A stretch of DNA of 64,000 bases from Gemmatimonadota bacterium (GTDB lineage Bacteria; Gemmatimonadota; Gemmatimonadetes; Gemmatimonadales; Gemmatimonadaceae), in NCBI GenBank assembly GCA_016704465.1, contig JADJAD010000008.1, forward strand, positions 1 to 64,000. Direction: 5' to 3'. Shown here piece by piece: positions 55,564 to 63,678 of the stretch. Position numbers and translations under genes: made by a program. The stretch's first letter is position 1. Each line of letters opens with the position of its first letter. The notes below the pieces were generated by a model. It had not been told where the DNA came from and did not search any database. It saw only the letters and a program-made list of their open reading frames with translations.

Positions 55564-56010
55564 ATGGAACCCATTCCCATCGCCGCCGACCACGCCGGAT
55601 TCGAGCTGAAGCAGAAGCTCGTCGCCCGGCTTGCGGCGTTAGGCTACGATGTACAGGACCTCGGGACCGACTCCCCGGCATCCACCGACTACCCCGACTT
55701 CGCCCATCCAGTCGCCGAACGCGTCGAGACCGGCGCGGCTCGGCGCGGTGTGCTGCTCTGTGGCACCGGGCTCGGGATGTCGTACGCGGCCAACCGGCAC
55801 CCCCACGTGCGCGCGGCCGTTGCGTGGACGCCCGAGATCGCCGAACTCGCCCGGCGGCACAACGATGCCAACATCCTCGTGCTCCCGGCCCGATTCGTGT
55901 CCGAGGACGATGCCGACAAGATCCTCGATGCCTTCCTGGCCACCCCGTTCGAAGGGGGACGGCATGAGCGCCGTGTCGAGAAAATCGAACCCAGTGCGGA
56001 GACCCAATGA
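55564..56010 (+). CDS. rpiB: Ribose 5-phosphate isomerase B
   Basis: 148 residues. IPIAADHAGFELKQKL at the start, TDYPDFAHPVAERVETG, LLCGTGLGMSYAANRHPHVRAAV (catalytic Cys and phosphate-binding Arg/His) and RHNDANILVLPAR. Interconverts ribose and ribulose 5-phosphate and so supplies the prs substrate. It overlaps glyA by 4 bp (ATGA), a pairing seen in many bacteria. Its Leu-Gly at 55637 is TTA-GGC. Confidence 0.94.
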   Translation: MEPIPIAADHAGFELKQKLVARLAALGYDVQDLGTDSPASTDYPDFAHPVAERVETGAARRGVLLCGTGLGMSYAANRHPHVRAAVAWTPEIAELARRHNDANILVLPARFVSEDDADKILDAFLATPFEGGRHERRVEKIEPSAETQ

Positions 56011-57299
56011 GCGCGTGGACGTCGTGGGACCGGTGTCCCCCAGGCAACCGCCTTCGTGATGCGGACCCCGAGATCTCTCGCCTGATCGAGCGCGAGACCG
56101 AACGGCAGAACGACGGGATCGAGCTCATCGCCAGCGAAAACTTCGTCTCGCCGGCCGTCATGGAGGCGACGGGTTCGACCCTGACCAACAAGTACGCCGA
56201 GGGTCTTCCGGGCAAGCGCTACTACGGCGGGTGCGAGGTGGTCGACGAGATCGAGCAGCTGGCGATCGACCGCGCCCGGCAGCTATTCGGCGCCGACCAT
56301 GCCAACGTGCAGCCGCATTCGGGCGCGTCGGCCAACAGCGCGGTCTGCCTCGCCTTCCTCAAGCCGGGCGACACGCTGCTCGGCCAGGATCTCTCCCAGG
56401 GCGGACACCTGACACACGGCTCGCCGGTCAACTTCTCCGGCCTGCTGTATCGCGCCGTGCACTACGGAGTCACCGACCACGGGTACATCGACTACGACAT
56501 GATGCGTGACGTGGCACGCCGCGAGCGCCCACGCATGATCATCGCCGGCGCGAGCGCGTACCCTCGGATCATCGACTTTCCTGCCTTCGCCGAGATTGCC
56601 CGCGAGGTGGGGGCGATCTTCATGGTCGACATGGCCCACATTGCCGGACTCGTGGCCACCGGGGTGCACCCCTCGCCGATTCCGCACGCCGACGTCGTCA
56701 CGACGACGACGCACAAGACGCTGCGCGGGCCGAGGGCGGGCCTCATCCTGTGCAAGGCGGCGTACGCGAAGGCGGTCGACAAGGCGGTCTTCCCGGGCTC
56801 GCAGGGTGGGCCGCTGGAGCATGTCATCGCCGCCAAGGCGGTCGCGTTCCGCGAGGCGTTGCAGCCGTCGTTCACGGACTACTGCCGGCAGGTCGTAACC
56901 AATGCGCAGGCCCTCGCGCAGGCGATGGTCGCGCTCGGGTACGAGCTCGTCTCGGGGGGGACCGACAACCACCTCATGCTGGTCGACCTGCGCAACAAGG
57001 GGTTGACCGGCAAGGCGGCCGAGCGGGCGCTCGACGCTGCGGGGATCACGGTCAACAAGAACACCGTCCCGCGCGAGACGCAGTCACCGTTTGTCACCAG
57101 CGGCATCCGCATCGGGACCCCCGCCGTCACGACCCGTGGGATGAAGGAAGGGGAGATGCATCGCATTGCCCAGCTGATCGATCGTGTCCTGCTCGCCCCG
57201 GCGAACGCCGACGAGCACGCGGCGGTGCGAGCGGACGTGAAGGAGCTCACGAGCGCCTTCGCGCTGTACCCGGTGCCGGAGCGCGCCGTCGCCGGATAG
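56007..57299 (+). CDS. glyA: Serine hydroxymethyltransferase
   Basis: 430 residues, PLP enzyme making glycine and methylene-tetrahydrofolate from serine. IELIASENFVSPAV, NKYAEGLPGKRYYGGCEVVD, NVQPHSGASANSAV, the PLP-Lys motif VTTTTHKTLRGPRAG, GSQGGPLEHVIAAKAVA and FVTSGIRIGTPAVTTRGM. Intact. One-carbon units from here serve purN and purH. Confidence 0.97.
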   Translation: MSAWTSWDRCPPGNRLRDADPEISRLIERETERQNDGIELIASENFVSPAVMEATGSTLTNKYAEGLPGKRYYGGCEVVDEIEQLAIDRARQLFGADHANVQPHSGASANSAVCLAFLKPGDTLLGQDLSQGGHLTHGSPVNFSGLLYRAVHYGVTDHGYIDYDMMRDVARRERPRMIIAGASAYPRIIDFPAFAEIAREVGAIFMVDMAHIAGLVATGVHPSPIPHADVVTTTTHKTLRGPRAGLILCKAAYAKAVDKAVFPGSQGGPLEHVIAAKAVAFREALQPSFTDYCRQVVTNAQALAQAMVALGYELVSGGTDNHLMLVDLRNKGLTGKAAERALDAAGITVNKNTVPRETQSPFVTSGIRIGTPAVTTRGMKEGEMHRIAQLIDRVLLAPANADEHAAVRADVKELTSAFALYPVPERAVAG

Positions 57300-57329
57300 T
57301 CCACACCACGAGCCGCGCTGGGAGCGGCG

Positions 57330-57406
57330 GGCGGGGCGCTGCGCGACGTGCGCGCGACGGATGCGCGACGGATGCGCGACGGATGCGAGTCGCGCTGCGC
57401 CCCGCC
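57330..57406. terminator. Long inverted repeat with an 11-bp tandem repeat in the loop, between convergent genes
   Basis: Arms 57330-57347 and 57389-57406 are 18-bp complements with one mismatch. The 41-nt loop holds three exact copies of GCGCGACGGAT (57352-57384). Placed between the glyA stop and the end of the proline dehydrogenase gene, it is a probable bidirectional terminator. Confidence 0.7.
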
Positions 57407-57412
57407 AGGTCG

Positions 57413-58339
57413 TTACATGAACGCGCTGCGTACCACGAACCAGAGGTTGGCCGGGCGCTCCGCGAGCCGTCGCATGTACCACGGGAACCAGTTGTCGCCA
57501 TAGCTCACGAGGCAGCGCACGGCATGCCCCTGCTGGGCGAGGGCGCGCTGTTCGGCGGCCCGGATTCCGTAGAGCATATGGACCTCGAACTGCCCCGGCG
57601 CCACGCCCATCTCGTCGGCCGTGCGGACCAGCCGCTGCACGATCGTCATGTCATGCGTCCCGAACACCGGGAACGCGCCGCCGGTCCGTGCGGCGTCGAG
57701 CAGCCGCACGCCTAACGACATGAACTGGTCGTCCGTGTCCTGCTTGGCGGGGAACGCCACGTCGGCAGGCTCGGCGTACGCGCCCTTGACCAGCCGGATG
57801 GCCGGTCGCACGGCGAGCAGCCGCTCCAGGTCCTGCGGCGTGCGGAAGAGGTACGCCTGCAGGCAGAGCCCGAGCTGTTCGTGGGTCGCCTTGAGCTGCT
57901 CGTACAGTTGCAACGTTCGCTCGACGTAGCTCGAGTCCTCCATGTCGATCCACAGCATGGCCCCATGCTGTGCCGACCTGGCGGCGATCGGGGCGATCTG
58001 GCGCACGCACTCCTCGACCGAGTCATCGAGTCCGAGCTGCGTCGGCTTCACCGAGACCTGCGTGGGGAGGCCGCGACGGGCGATCTCGTCGAGCGCCGCG
58101 AGGTAGTGGTCGCGCACCTCGTCCAGGTTGCGCTCCCCGGTCAGCGTCTCACCCAGCCGGGTGATGATCGTCCCCACGCGGGAGGGCACGAGCGACTGCG
58201 CGGCATCGAGCGCGTCGGACAGGCGCTCGCCGGGCATGAAGCGCTTGACGGCGCGACGGGCGAACGCCCGCTGGGTCATCTGCGAGGCGAGCCAAGTGGA
58301 TTTCGAGGCCCGGAGCAGGGCGTTGCGCGCGAGGGACAT
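57413..58339 (-). CDS. Proline dehydrogenase
   Basis: 308 residues, monofunctional FAD-dependent TIM-barrel enzyme. QVSVKPTQLGL (FAD contact), GAMLWIDMEDSSYVERTL, LCLQAYLFRTPQDLERLL, IRLVKGAYAEPADVAFP, TGGAFPVFGTHDM, FEVHMLYGIRAAEQRALA, VSYGDNWFPWYMRRLAERPANLWFVVR with the terminal RRLAERP signature. It oxidises proline to pyrroline-5-carboxylate; the partner P5C dehydrogenase is not in this window. The start ATG is 58339. TTA-GGC at 57710-57717. Confidence 0.93.
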   Translation of the reverse strand: MSLARNALLRASKSTWLASQMTQRAFARRAVKRFMPGERLSDALDAAQSLVPSRVGTIITRLGETLTGERNLDEVRDHYLAALDEIARRGLPTQVSVKPTQLGLDDSVEECVRQIAPIAARSAQHGAMLWIDMEDSSYVERTLQLYEQLKATHEQLGLCLQAYLFRTPQDLERLLAVRPAIRLVKGAYAEPADVAFPAKQDTDDQFMSLGVRLLDAARTGGAFPVFGTHDMTIVQRLVRTADEMGVAPGQFEVHMLYGIRAAEQRALAQQGHAVRCLVSYGDNWFPWYMRRLAERPANLWFVVRSAFM

Positions 58340-58616
58340 GGCGCCTGGCGGAGAGCGGTGTTGACGGTCAGGAAGACCGGCCGCGCGATCGCGCGACCGG
58401 GGCGGGGGCAGCCAAGCATCATTGCACACGCGGCACCCCCGCGAGCGCGGCCGCTGCGCACCGCACGATACACTGGCGCGCTGTCCAGCGGAACGAGCGG
58501 AGGCGGCCGAGGGTCATTGTCGCCGCGACGCGCATTGCGCGACTTCTCGTCGACACGTCGACACGGCGACACGGCGACGTTGGACGGCAGCCGGCACCTG
58601 CGCGTGGGTCGGCCCG

Positions 58617-59231
58617 CTAGGTCTCGGCGCAGCGCCAGGTGAGCACGAGTCGCCCCAACCCGCGCACTGCTCGGGGAATGGGACTTCCACGGGGCACCGG
58701 GTGCGACTCGGCCTCGGTCGAGCCGGGGGGCCACTCCATCGCCGTGGTGGCATCGCCCGCTGCATCCCACGTATAGCCGCGCTGGCTCCCATCGGCGAGC
58801 CGCCGCACGAACTCCACGCGCGCCAGCGTTCCGTCGCGGGCCACGCGGGCGAAGACCACGAGCCCGTAGTAGCCCTGCAGCCTGCCCTGGACACGCTGAC
58901 GGCGGCTGCCGTCGGACGTGAAGCTGAGCGGAATGCAGGTGAACCCCTTGGCGCCGCCTTGCGGCTGCAGGTCGCGCCGCACGTCGAGCACTTCGCGCAC
59001 GGCGTCGGGCAGAGATTCGAACGCCAGTTGATCACCGCGTCCCGAGTCGCTTGGGAAGGGGATCGGTGGCAGGATCAGCGGCCGTCGCTCGGGCGCGTCG
59101 GGAACCGGCCGGGTACGCTGCGCGGAGGCCAGCTGCGCCGGCAGCAGGTTGAGCAGGCTGACCAGGACGAGCGCGACGAGCGTGGGGATCACGGGTCGCC
59201 GCGCCAGGCGACGAGGCACCGGTCCTTGCAC
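58617..59231 (-). CDS. Exported protein of unknown function
   Basis: About 204 residues. GTG at 59231 precedes a basic, then hydrophobic signal segment (IPTLVALVLVSLLNLLPAQLASAQ). The mature part has QRTRPVPDAPERRPLILPPIPFP and a beta-rich C-terminal half containing FTCIPLSFTSD, GRLQGYYGLVVFARVARDGTLARVEFVRR. No family recognised. It lies downstream of a membrane-protein gene in the same orientation. Confidence 0.5.
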   Translation of the reverse strand: MQGPVPRRLARRPVIPTLVALVLVSLLNLLPAQLASAQRTRPVPDAPERRPLILPPIPFPSDSGRGDQLAFESLPDAVREVLDVRRDLQPQGGAKGFTCIPLSFTSDGSRRQRVQGRLQGYYGLVVFARVARDGTLARVEFVRRLADGSQRGYTWDAAGDATTAMEWPPGSTEAESHPVPRGSPIPRAVRGLGRLVLTWRCAET

Positions 59232-59271
59232 CTGGCCGATGGCCTTCCGGGCGTCGGCCAGGTGCGCGCCG

Positions 59272-59856
59272 CTAGGCGTCGACGTCGGCACCGGAGGGCT
59301 GATCGCGGGAGAACGAGAGCAGCAGGAGCAATGCACTCCCGGCGCTCAAGACTGCGGCCGCGACGGCGAAGCGGTACCCGGCGGCGTCGAATGCCATCGG
59401 CAGGCCCTCGAGGGCAGCGAGCCCGACGCGCGCGCCGCGGTCGACGTACACGATGGCAAGGATCACCAGTGCCGCCGTCGTGGCGGGAACCAGCGCCTGC
59501 AGGGGCGGCGGTCGCGGGACGCGGAGCGCCTGCAGCAACAGGCTCACGACCGCGAGCCACATGGCCACCTGCAGCATGGGGTAGGCGAAGCGCAGCGTGC
59601 GGTGAGCCGGCGCGGCGGTCGTCGAGGGGCCGCAGAGCGCGGCGTCCCCCGCACCGCCGGCCACCAGCGGCAGTCGGTACGCGCCGTGTTGCCCATGCCG
59701 GACAACGCGATGTAGGCCAACCACCGACAGCTCGTAGCGCACGGTGTCGGTTGCGGAGGTGCGCCCCCACGCGAGCGTGCAGGCGCGCTGCAGAGCGACG
59801 GCGGTGAGGAAGATCGCGACGGCGCTCACGATGCGGAGGCCGCGGCGCTCCCTCAC
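59272..59856 (-). CDS. Small membrane protein of unknown function
   Basis: 194 residues with about four hydrophobic segments (VSAVAIFLTAVALQRA, YPMLQVAMWLAVVSLLLQAL, TTAALVILAIVYVDRG, FAVAAAVLSAGSALLLLLSF). The periplasmic loop between the first two helices carries two Cys. No family recognised. It is 13 nt from the downstream end of the HTH gene and 40 nt from the exported protein gene, so the three minus-strand genes may form an operon. Confidence 0.55.
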   Translation of the reverse strand: MRERRGLRIVSAVAIFLTAVALQRACTLAWGRTSATDTVRYELSVVGLHRVVRHGQHGAYRLPLVAGGAGDAALCGPSTTAAPAHRTLRFAYPMLQVAMWLAVVSLLLQALRVPRPPPLQALVPATTAALVILAIVYVDRGARVGLAALEGLPMAFDAAGYRFAVAAAVLSAGSALLLLLSFSRDQPSGADVDA

Positions 59857-59869
59857 CTCGCGCCCCGCC

Positions 59870-60112
59870 TCACTTGACGTGCCGGAAGGTCAACTTGCGC
59901 AGGGCCCGGGACATCGTGGACGCATGCACTCCGAACTTGTCCGCGAGTTCATGCAACGGGATCCCGCGCTTGTGCATCTGACGGGCCCTGGTGACGTCCT
60001 TCTCCGTCAGCTTCGACGCAAAGTTGTCACTGCCCTTGCGATTGGCGGCGCCTGCATAACGAGCTGGCTGGCGACTTGCCGAGAACCGCGTATCGCGCTT
60101 TCGTCCTGGCAT
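59870..60112 (-). CDS. 80-residue helix-turn-helix protein
   Basis: Basic N terminus (MPGRKRDTRFSASRQ), then a resolvase/Hin-type HTH: LTEKDVTRARQMHKRGIPLHELADKFGVHASTMSRALRK. The pattern (arm, turn, recognition helix STMSRALRKL) is that of recombinase C-terminal or phage-type DNA-binding domains, but no catalytic domain is attached, so it is a stand-alone DNA-binding protein, possibly a remnant. Confidence 0.65.
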   Translation of the reverse strand: MPGRKRDTRFSASRQPARYAGAANRKGSDNFASKLTEKDVTRARQMHKRGIPLHELADKFGVHASTMSRALRKLTFRHVK

Positions 60113-60289
60113 ACGACACTCCTAGGGCTGGGAGTGATGCTCGGCGCCGCAACGTGAGGTGGGCGGCGCCTGCTGCAATGTAATGCCGTCGGCTCGCCAA
60201 GACTAACCCGGATTCCCAAATATGGGGAGCCGGACGTCACCGGCACGGCGCTGCACGCCGTCGCTGACGACGATCCGCGCCGCACCTCC

Positions 60290-60318
60290 GCCCGTCGCCC
60301 GTCGCCCGTCGCCCATCG
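60290..60318. repeat. 7-bp tandem repeat GCCCGTC
   Basis: About four units of GCCCGTC in the 238-bp gap between the HTH gene and the lipoprotein gene. It is related to, but not identical with, the CCCCGTC heptamer family elsewhere. I see no gene or other clear signal in the rest of this gap. Confidence 0.8.
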
Positions 60319-60350
60319 GAGGGACGCCGTCGGCACCAAGGCGATGGTCG

Positions 60351-60968
60351 CTACAGCGCGCAGCCCACCGTGTAGCTGGCACGCATCCGGCTTGCCCGCG
60401 CCTTGGCGCTCTTGCTCGAACCGATCAGGTTCTGCGCGCTGCACGCGTAGGCGATCAGCAGGACCGGCTCGCGGTCGCGGGCGTGCACCGTCCCACGAAA
60501 CTGGAACGCGATCCACAGGTCTCGTGCAGGCTGTCCCGGCGGGATCGGCACCACCAGCACCGTGCCGTCCAGCGTGCGCACGTCGCCCACCCGCATCACC
60601 TCGGCCACCGGCAGCGCCGAACTCACCCCCAGGGGAATCCCGCGTCCGGACGAATCGGCAGCTACCACGGCGCGCAGCGTCACGCCCTCGACCGCGGCAG
60701 CATCACCGGCTGCCCAACCCAGGTATCGCACGCGCGCGCGCTCGAGCTGGAGCGTCAGCACGTCGGCGTCGAGGGTGACCGTGCCGACAAAGTCACCCGA
60801 CACGTGCACGGGCGCGCCGACCGAGGTGGCGAGCAGCGGGTTGGGACGGCGACCCGCGCACCCCGCCGTCAGCAGCACCGAGGCGACGAGGGCGATGATC
60901 GCCAGGCTGCGACTCCCCCGGCGCGCCGTCACGCCGAACGCGTGCGTCAGACCTCCCGCATGGGACAT
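60351..60968 (-). CDS. Putative lipoprotein of unknown function
   Basis: 205 residues. Signal ending LVASVLLTAGC (lipobox) after a long basic N terminus; the mature domain begins AGRRPNPLLATSVGAPVHVSGD and is mostly beta (VSGDFVGTVTLDADVLTLQLERARVRYLGW). No known family. Immediately downstream of the next gene (no gap), probably in an operon. Confidence 0.55.
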   Translation of the reverse strand: MSHAGGLTHAFGVTARRGSRSLAIIALVASVLLTAGCAGRRPNPLLATSVGAPVHVSGDFVGTVTLDADVLTLQLERARVRYLGWAAGDAAAVEGVTLRAVVAADSSGRGIPLGVSSALPVAEVMRVGDVRTLDGTVLVVPIPPGQPARDLWIAFQFRGTVHARDREPVLLIAYACSAQNLIGSSKSAKARASRMRASYTVGCAL

Positions 60969-61514
60969 CTAGAAGCGCGAAATGCAGAAGTAGCCGCTCG
61001 CGGTCTCGCCCGTCCCGTGGAGCGTACGCCAGTAGCCACGATAGCCCTTGATCGCCTTCTCCACGAGATCGAAGCGCGTGATCGCCGAGGTGATGTCGCC
61101 CCGCTCGTCGCGCAGTCGCACGGAGCCGAACGTCAGCGTTGGGGGACGCCCGCCGCCCGCCGCCTCGAGCGTCACCCCAGGCGTCGCCGGATCCCTCGAT
61201 CGCAGCGAGCCCGTATACTGCGCCCCGATGCGCGTGAGGTCGATCGACGTGGCGCCGACCATGACGACACCCTGCCGACGCATCGCCTCGCCGGCTGGCC
61301 ACAGGTCCAGCGTTCCGGAGGTGATGCGACCCTTGCGTGGCCCAGCCGTCCCGTACGCGAGCAGCATGGTCGAACCCCGTAACGAGTCCACCGACGTGAC
61401 CGGGGTGCGACGCGTCGACGGCGGGAGACAGTTGTTGTCCTGCGCCCCCAGCGATCCCTGGAGCGGGGCGAGCCCAACGCTCGCCAGCAACATCAATCTG
61501 ATCGTGCGTGTCAT
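60969..61514 (-). CDS. Exported protein of unknown function
   Basis: 181 residues with a signal peptide (MLLASVGLAPLQGSLGAQ) and a beta-rich mature region (GTLDLWPAGEAMRRQGVVMVGATSIDLTRIGAQYTG, then GYFCISRF at the end). Resembles small Gemmatimonadota-type secreted proteins; not recognised. An octamer CGTTAGGC lies 14 nt upstream of its ATG. One of only two TTA codons not followed by Gly sits at about 61380 (TCG TTA CGG). Confidence 0.55.
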   Translation of the reverse strand: MTRTIRLMLLASVGLAPLQGSLGAQDNNCLPPSTRRTPVTSVDSLRGSTMLLAYGTAGPRKGRITSGTLDLWPAGEAMRRQGVVMVGATSIDLTRIGAQYTGSLRSRDPATPGVTLEAAGGGRPPTLTFGSVRLRDERGDITSAITRFDLVEKAIKGYRGYWRTLHGTGETASGYFCISRF

Positions 61515-61780
61515 GGTCTGCTGAAGTGCCTAACGAACTCCAAGGATGCGTCGTGCGCCTGTCGGCTGCCCGCGCTGTCGTCTCGCCCACTCGCTGGAGA
61601 TACGCGGCAGGCGCGGCGACGTCACGGGGTGGGCGACGCGCTGGGCACCGGGGTGGGGCCCCTGGGTACACGGTCGACGACCACCGGCCCGGCAGCGCGC
61701 GGTCGCGCGCCTGAACATACCCGGCTTTGCGTCATCCGCTCCACCCCGCGGGCTGTCGGCAGGCTCCGTCGCCGCGCCGA

Positions 61781-62404
61781 TCATCCGTCTGCGGGCGCGC
61801 CGAGGCGCACCGCTGCGGCCCCGCGCGTCGCATCGCCGATCGCCTGCACGAGCGCCGCGGCCTGCTCAACCGGCACCTGCAGCTCCAGGTGTACCGCGAC
61901 GTCGAACCGCTGCGCCTCTACGGTGACTCCGTAACGCGGCAGCAGGTGCTGCACGGCGGCCACGTGGGCATAGGCCAGCGTCACCTCGCACGGCGTCGTG
62001 GCCACCCGGTCAATGCGCGGCAGCGTCGAGATTGCCGCCTGCACCACCCCGCCATAGGCGCGCGCCAGTCCCCCCGTTCCCAGTTTCACCCCGCCGAAAT
62101 AGCGTGTCACCACCGCCACAATTTCGCCCACCCCGCTGTGCAACAGGGCGACCAGCATCGGTCGGCCGGCGGTACCGCGCGGCTCACCGTCGTCGTTCGA
62201 CCCCACCAGGTCCGTGTTGCCTGGCGCGCCGGCCACGAACGCCCAGCAGTGGTGATGCGCGTCCGGCATTGCTGCGGCAACGTCACGGATCACGGCATGT
62301 GCCTCGGCCGCAGACACGGCCGGGGCCAAGGTGCAAATGAAGCGGCTGCGCTCCACGACCTGCTCGTGGCGGTGACGTGCGGCGGGGATCGGGTAACGCG
62401 ACAC
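61781..62404 (-). CDS. IMPACT / YigZ-family protein
   Basis: 207 residues. RFICTLAPAVSAAEAHAVI, HHHCWAFVAGAPGNTDLVGSNDDGEPRGTAGRPML and VTRYFGGVKLGTGGLARAYGG are the conserved IMPACT-family motifs, followed by the C-terminal UPF0029/DUF1949 domain. In E. coli YigZ the role is unclear; eukaryotic IMPACT controls GCN2. The start ATG is 62404. Confidence 0.9.
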   Translation of the reverse strand: MSRYPIPAARHRHEQVVERSRFICTLAPAVSAAEAHAVIRDVAAAMPDAHHHCWAFVAGAPGNTDLVGSNDDGEPRGTAGRPMLVALLHSGVGEIVAVVTRYFGGVKLGTGGLARAYGGVVQAAISTLPRIDRVATTPCEVTLAYAHVAAVQHLLPRYGVTVEAQRFDVAVHLELQVPVEQAAALVQAIGDATRGAAAVRLGAPADG

Positions 62405-62655
62405 GGAGACGACGGGCGAAGGTGCAACGACGGGCGTCCCGACAATCTACCGCGCCGCCTCCCTCGCCCATCGGAGGTGCCCCGCTGCGCACCGCGGCAG
62501 GCACGCCCCCTTCCGTGAACGCAGCACGAGACTATGACCGTGCCGTGTCATCGGATAATTTGGACCGGAGCTGAACATGTCGGCGCCGCCGTCGTGCGCA
62601 TCGCCGATATCGCACCCCTGAGCCAGCGTGCCGCTGGCGGTCGGAATACGGTGAC

Positions 62656-63138
62656 ATGACGCAGCCAGATCGCCCGGAAAATGCCGCTCCCCCTCCCGAG
62701 TCGGACGGCGCCGACTTCAGCGTGACGCTCACGCTCGAGGGCGGCTATCGGTTCGCCGTCGACCCTCACCTGGACGGCGCCGAGGGTTTCCACATCGACG
62801 AGACTCCCCCGCTCGGTGACGGGAGCGCTGTCAATCCGTCGCGTGTGCTCGCCTCGGCCATGGCCTCCTGCCTGGGCTCCTCCTTCCTGTTCTGCGCCCG
62901 AAAGGCGCGCATCGACATCAAGAGCCTGCGCGTCGAGGCCCGCGGTACGCTCGTGCGCAACGAGCGGAAGCGTCTCCGCGTCGGCTCGCTTCACATCGAG
63001 CTCTTTCCCGAGGTCGCGGAGGGTGACGAGGCGCGGGTCGATCGTTGCCTGGAGCTGTTCGAGGACTTCTGTGTCGTGACCGAGAGCGTGCGCTCAGGCA
63101 TACCAGTCGTGGTCGGCGTCGAGACGCACCGCGGCTAG
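62656..63138 (+). CDS. OsmC/Ohr-family peroxiredoxin-like protein
   Basis: 160 residues. Two redox Cys positions are kept: ASAMASCLGSSFLFCARK and LFEDFCVVTESVR. Reduces hydroperoxides with thiols in characterised members, and belongs to the OsmC branch by these motifs. Beta-alpha layout RVEARGTLVRNERKRLRVGSLHIEL between the two. It stands alone between divergent neighbours. Confidence 0.85.
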   Translation: MTQPDRPENAAPPPESDGADFSVTLTLEGGYRFAVDPHLDGAEGFHIDETPPLGDGSAVNPSRVLASAMASCLGSSFLFCARKARIDIKSLRVEARGTLVRNERKRLRVGSLHIELFPEVAEGDEARVDRCLELFEDFCVVTESVRSGIPVVVGVETHRG

Positions 63139-63176
63139 CGCTACCGCGGACCGCCGCGCCTGCGCGCCGTGGCTCC

Positions 63177-63563
63177 TCAGGGTCGCACCTCGCTCATCAA
63201 GCCCACGGTATTGCCCTCCGAGTCGTGGAGAAATGCCATCCACAATTCGTGGTCGGGCATCGTGGCGACCTTTTGAGGGGCATGGACGAACGACACGCCA
63301 CGCTCCACCAGCGCTGCGTGGGCCGCGGCCAGGTCGTCCACGACGTAGTACAGGATCGACCCCGGTTGGAACGTCGCGCCCCCCTCGGGCTCGGCGAGCA
63401 TGAGGCGTACGCCGCCGCAATCGAAGAAGGCCAACTTTGGCGGGGCCTCGAAGAGCAGGCGAAGGCCGAGGGTATCGCGATAGAACGCCACCGCGCGAGC
63501 AATCTCTCGCGCGGGCATCGCGACTTGGCCGATACGTGACAGCGAGGTGGCTGGAATGCTCAT
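63177..63563 (-). CDS. VOC-family protein (glyoxalase/bleomycin-resistance fold)
   Basis: 128 residues. IGQVAMPAREIARAVAFYRDTLGLRLLFEAPPKLAFFDCGGVRLML and ELWMAFLHDSEGNTVGLM show the paired beta-alpha-beta-beta-beta modules and metal-binding end (Glu). Could be a dioxygenase-like, glyoxalase or antibiotic-binding protein; substrate unknown. Divergent from the MarR gene with a shared 115-bp promoter region. Confidence 0.8.
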   Translation of the reverse strand: MSIPATSLSRIGQVAMPAREIARAVAFYRDTLGLRLLFEAPPKLAFFDCGGVRLMLAEPEGGATFQPGSILYYVVDDLAAAHAALVERGVSFVHAPQKVATMPDHELWMAFLHDSEGNTVGLMSEVRP

Positions 63564-63646
63564 CGGGACTCCTGACAGGAAGGCGCGTCGGACTCGGGTG
63601 TGGACGCTCGGCGCTCGGCATGCCCTTCACGTGCGCCGGCCAGTTA

Positions 63647-63661
63647 GTTAGCGTTGCTAAC
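63647..63661. promoter_or_regulatory. Palindromic MarR-type operator
   Basis: A perfect inverted repeat GTTAGC-GTT-GCTAAC lies 18 bp before the marR ATG and 84 bp before the VOC start. Its centre overlaps the likely promoter (downstream CGAATATGCG resembles a -10). It is typical of autoregulated MarR genes and would control both divergent genes. Confidence 0.6.
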
Positions 63662-63678
63662 GAATATGCGAGCTTCTG

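Noticed and set aside
58340..58616. Possible small gene between proline dehydrogenase and the exported protein
   Set aside because: Only short frames, no signal peptide, no codon bias or ribosome-binding site; a palindrome-like CCGGCCGCGCGATCGCGCGA is visible but has two mismatches and no clear role.
61515..61780. Frames at 61546-61926
   Set aside because: They extend over the IMPACT gene's complementary strand and are Arg/Pro-rich shadows; the gap itself shows nothing but the CGTTAGGC copy near 61530.
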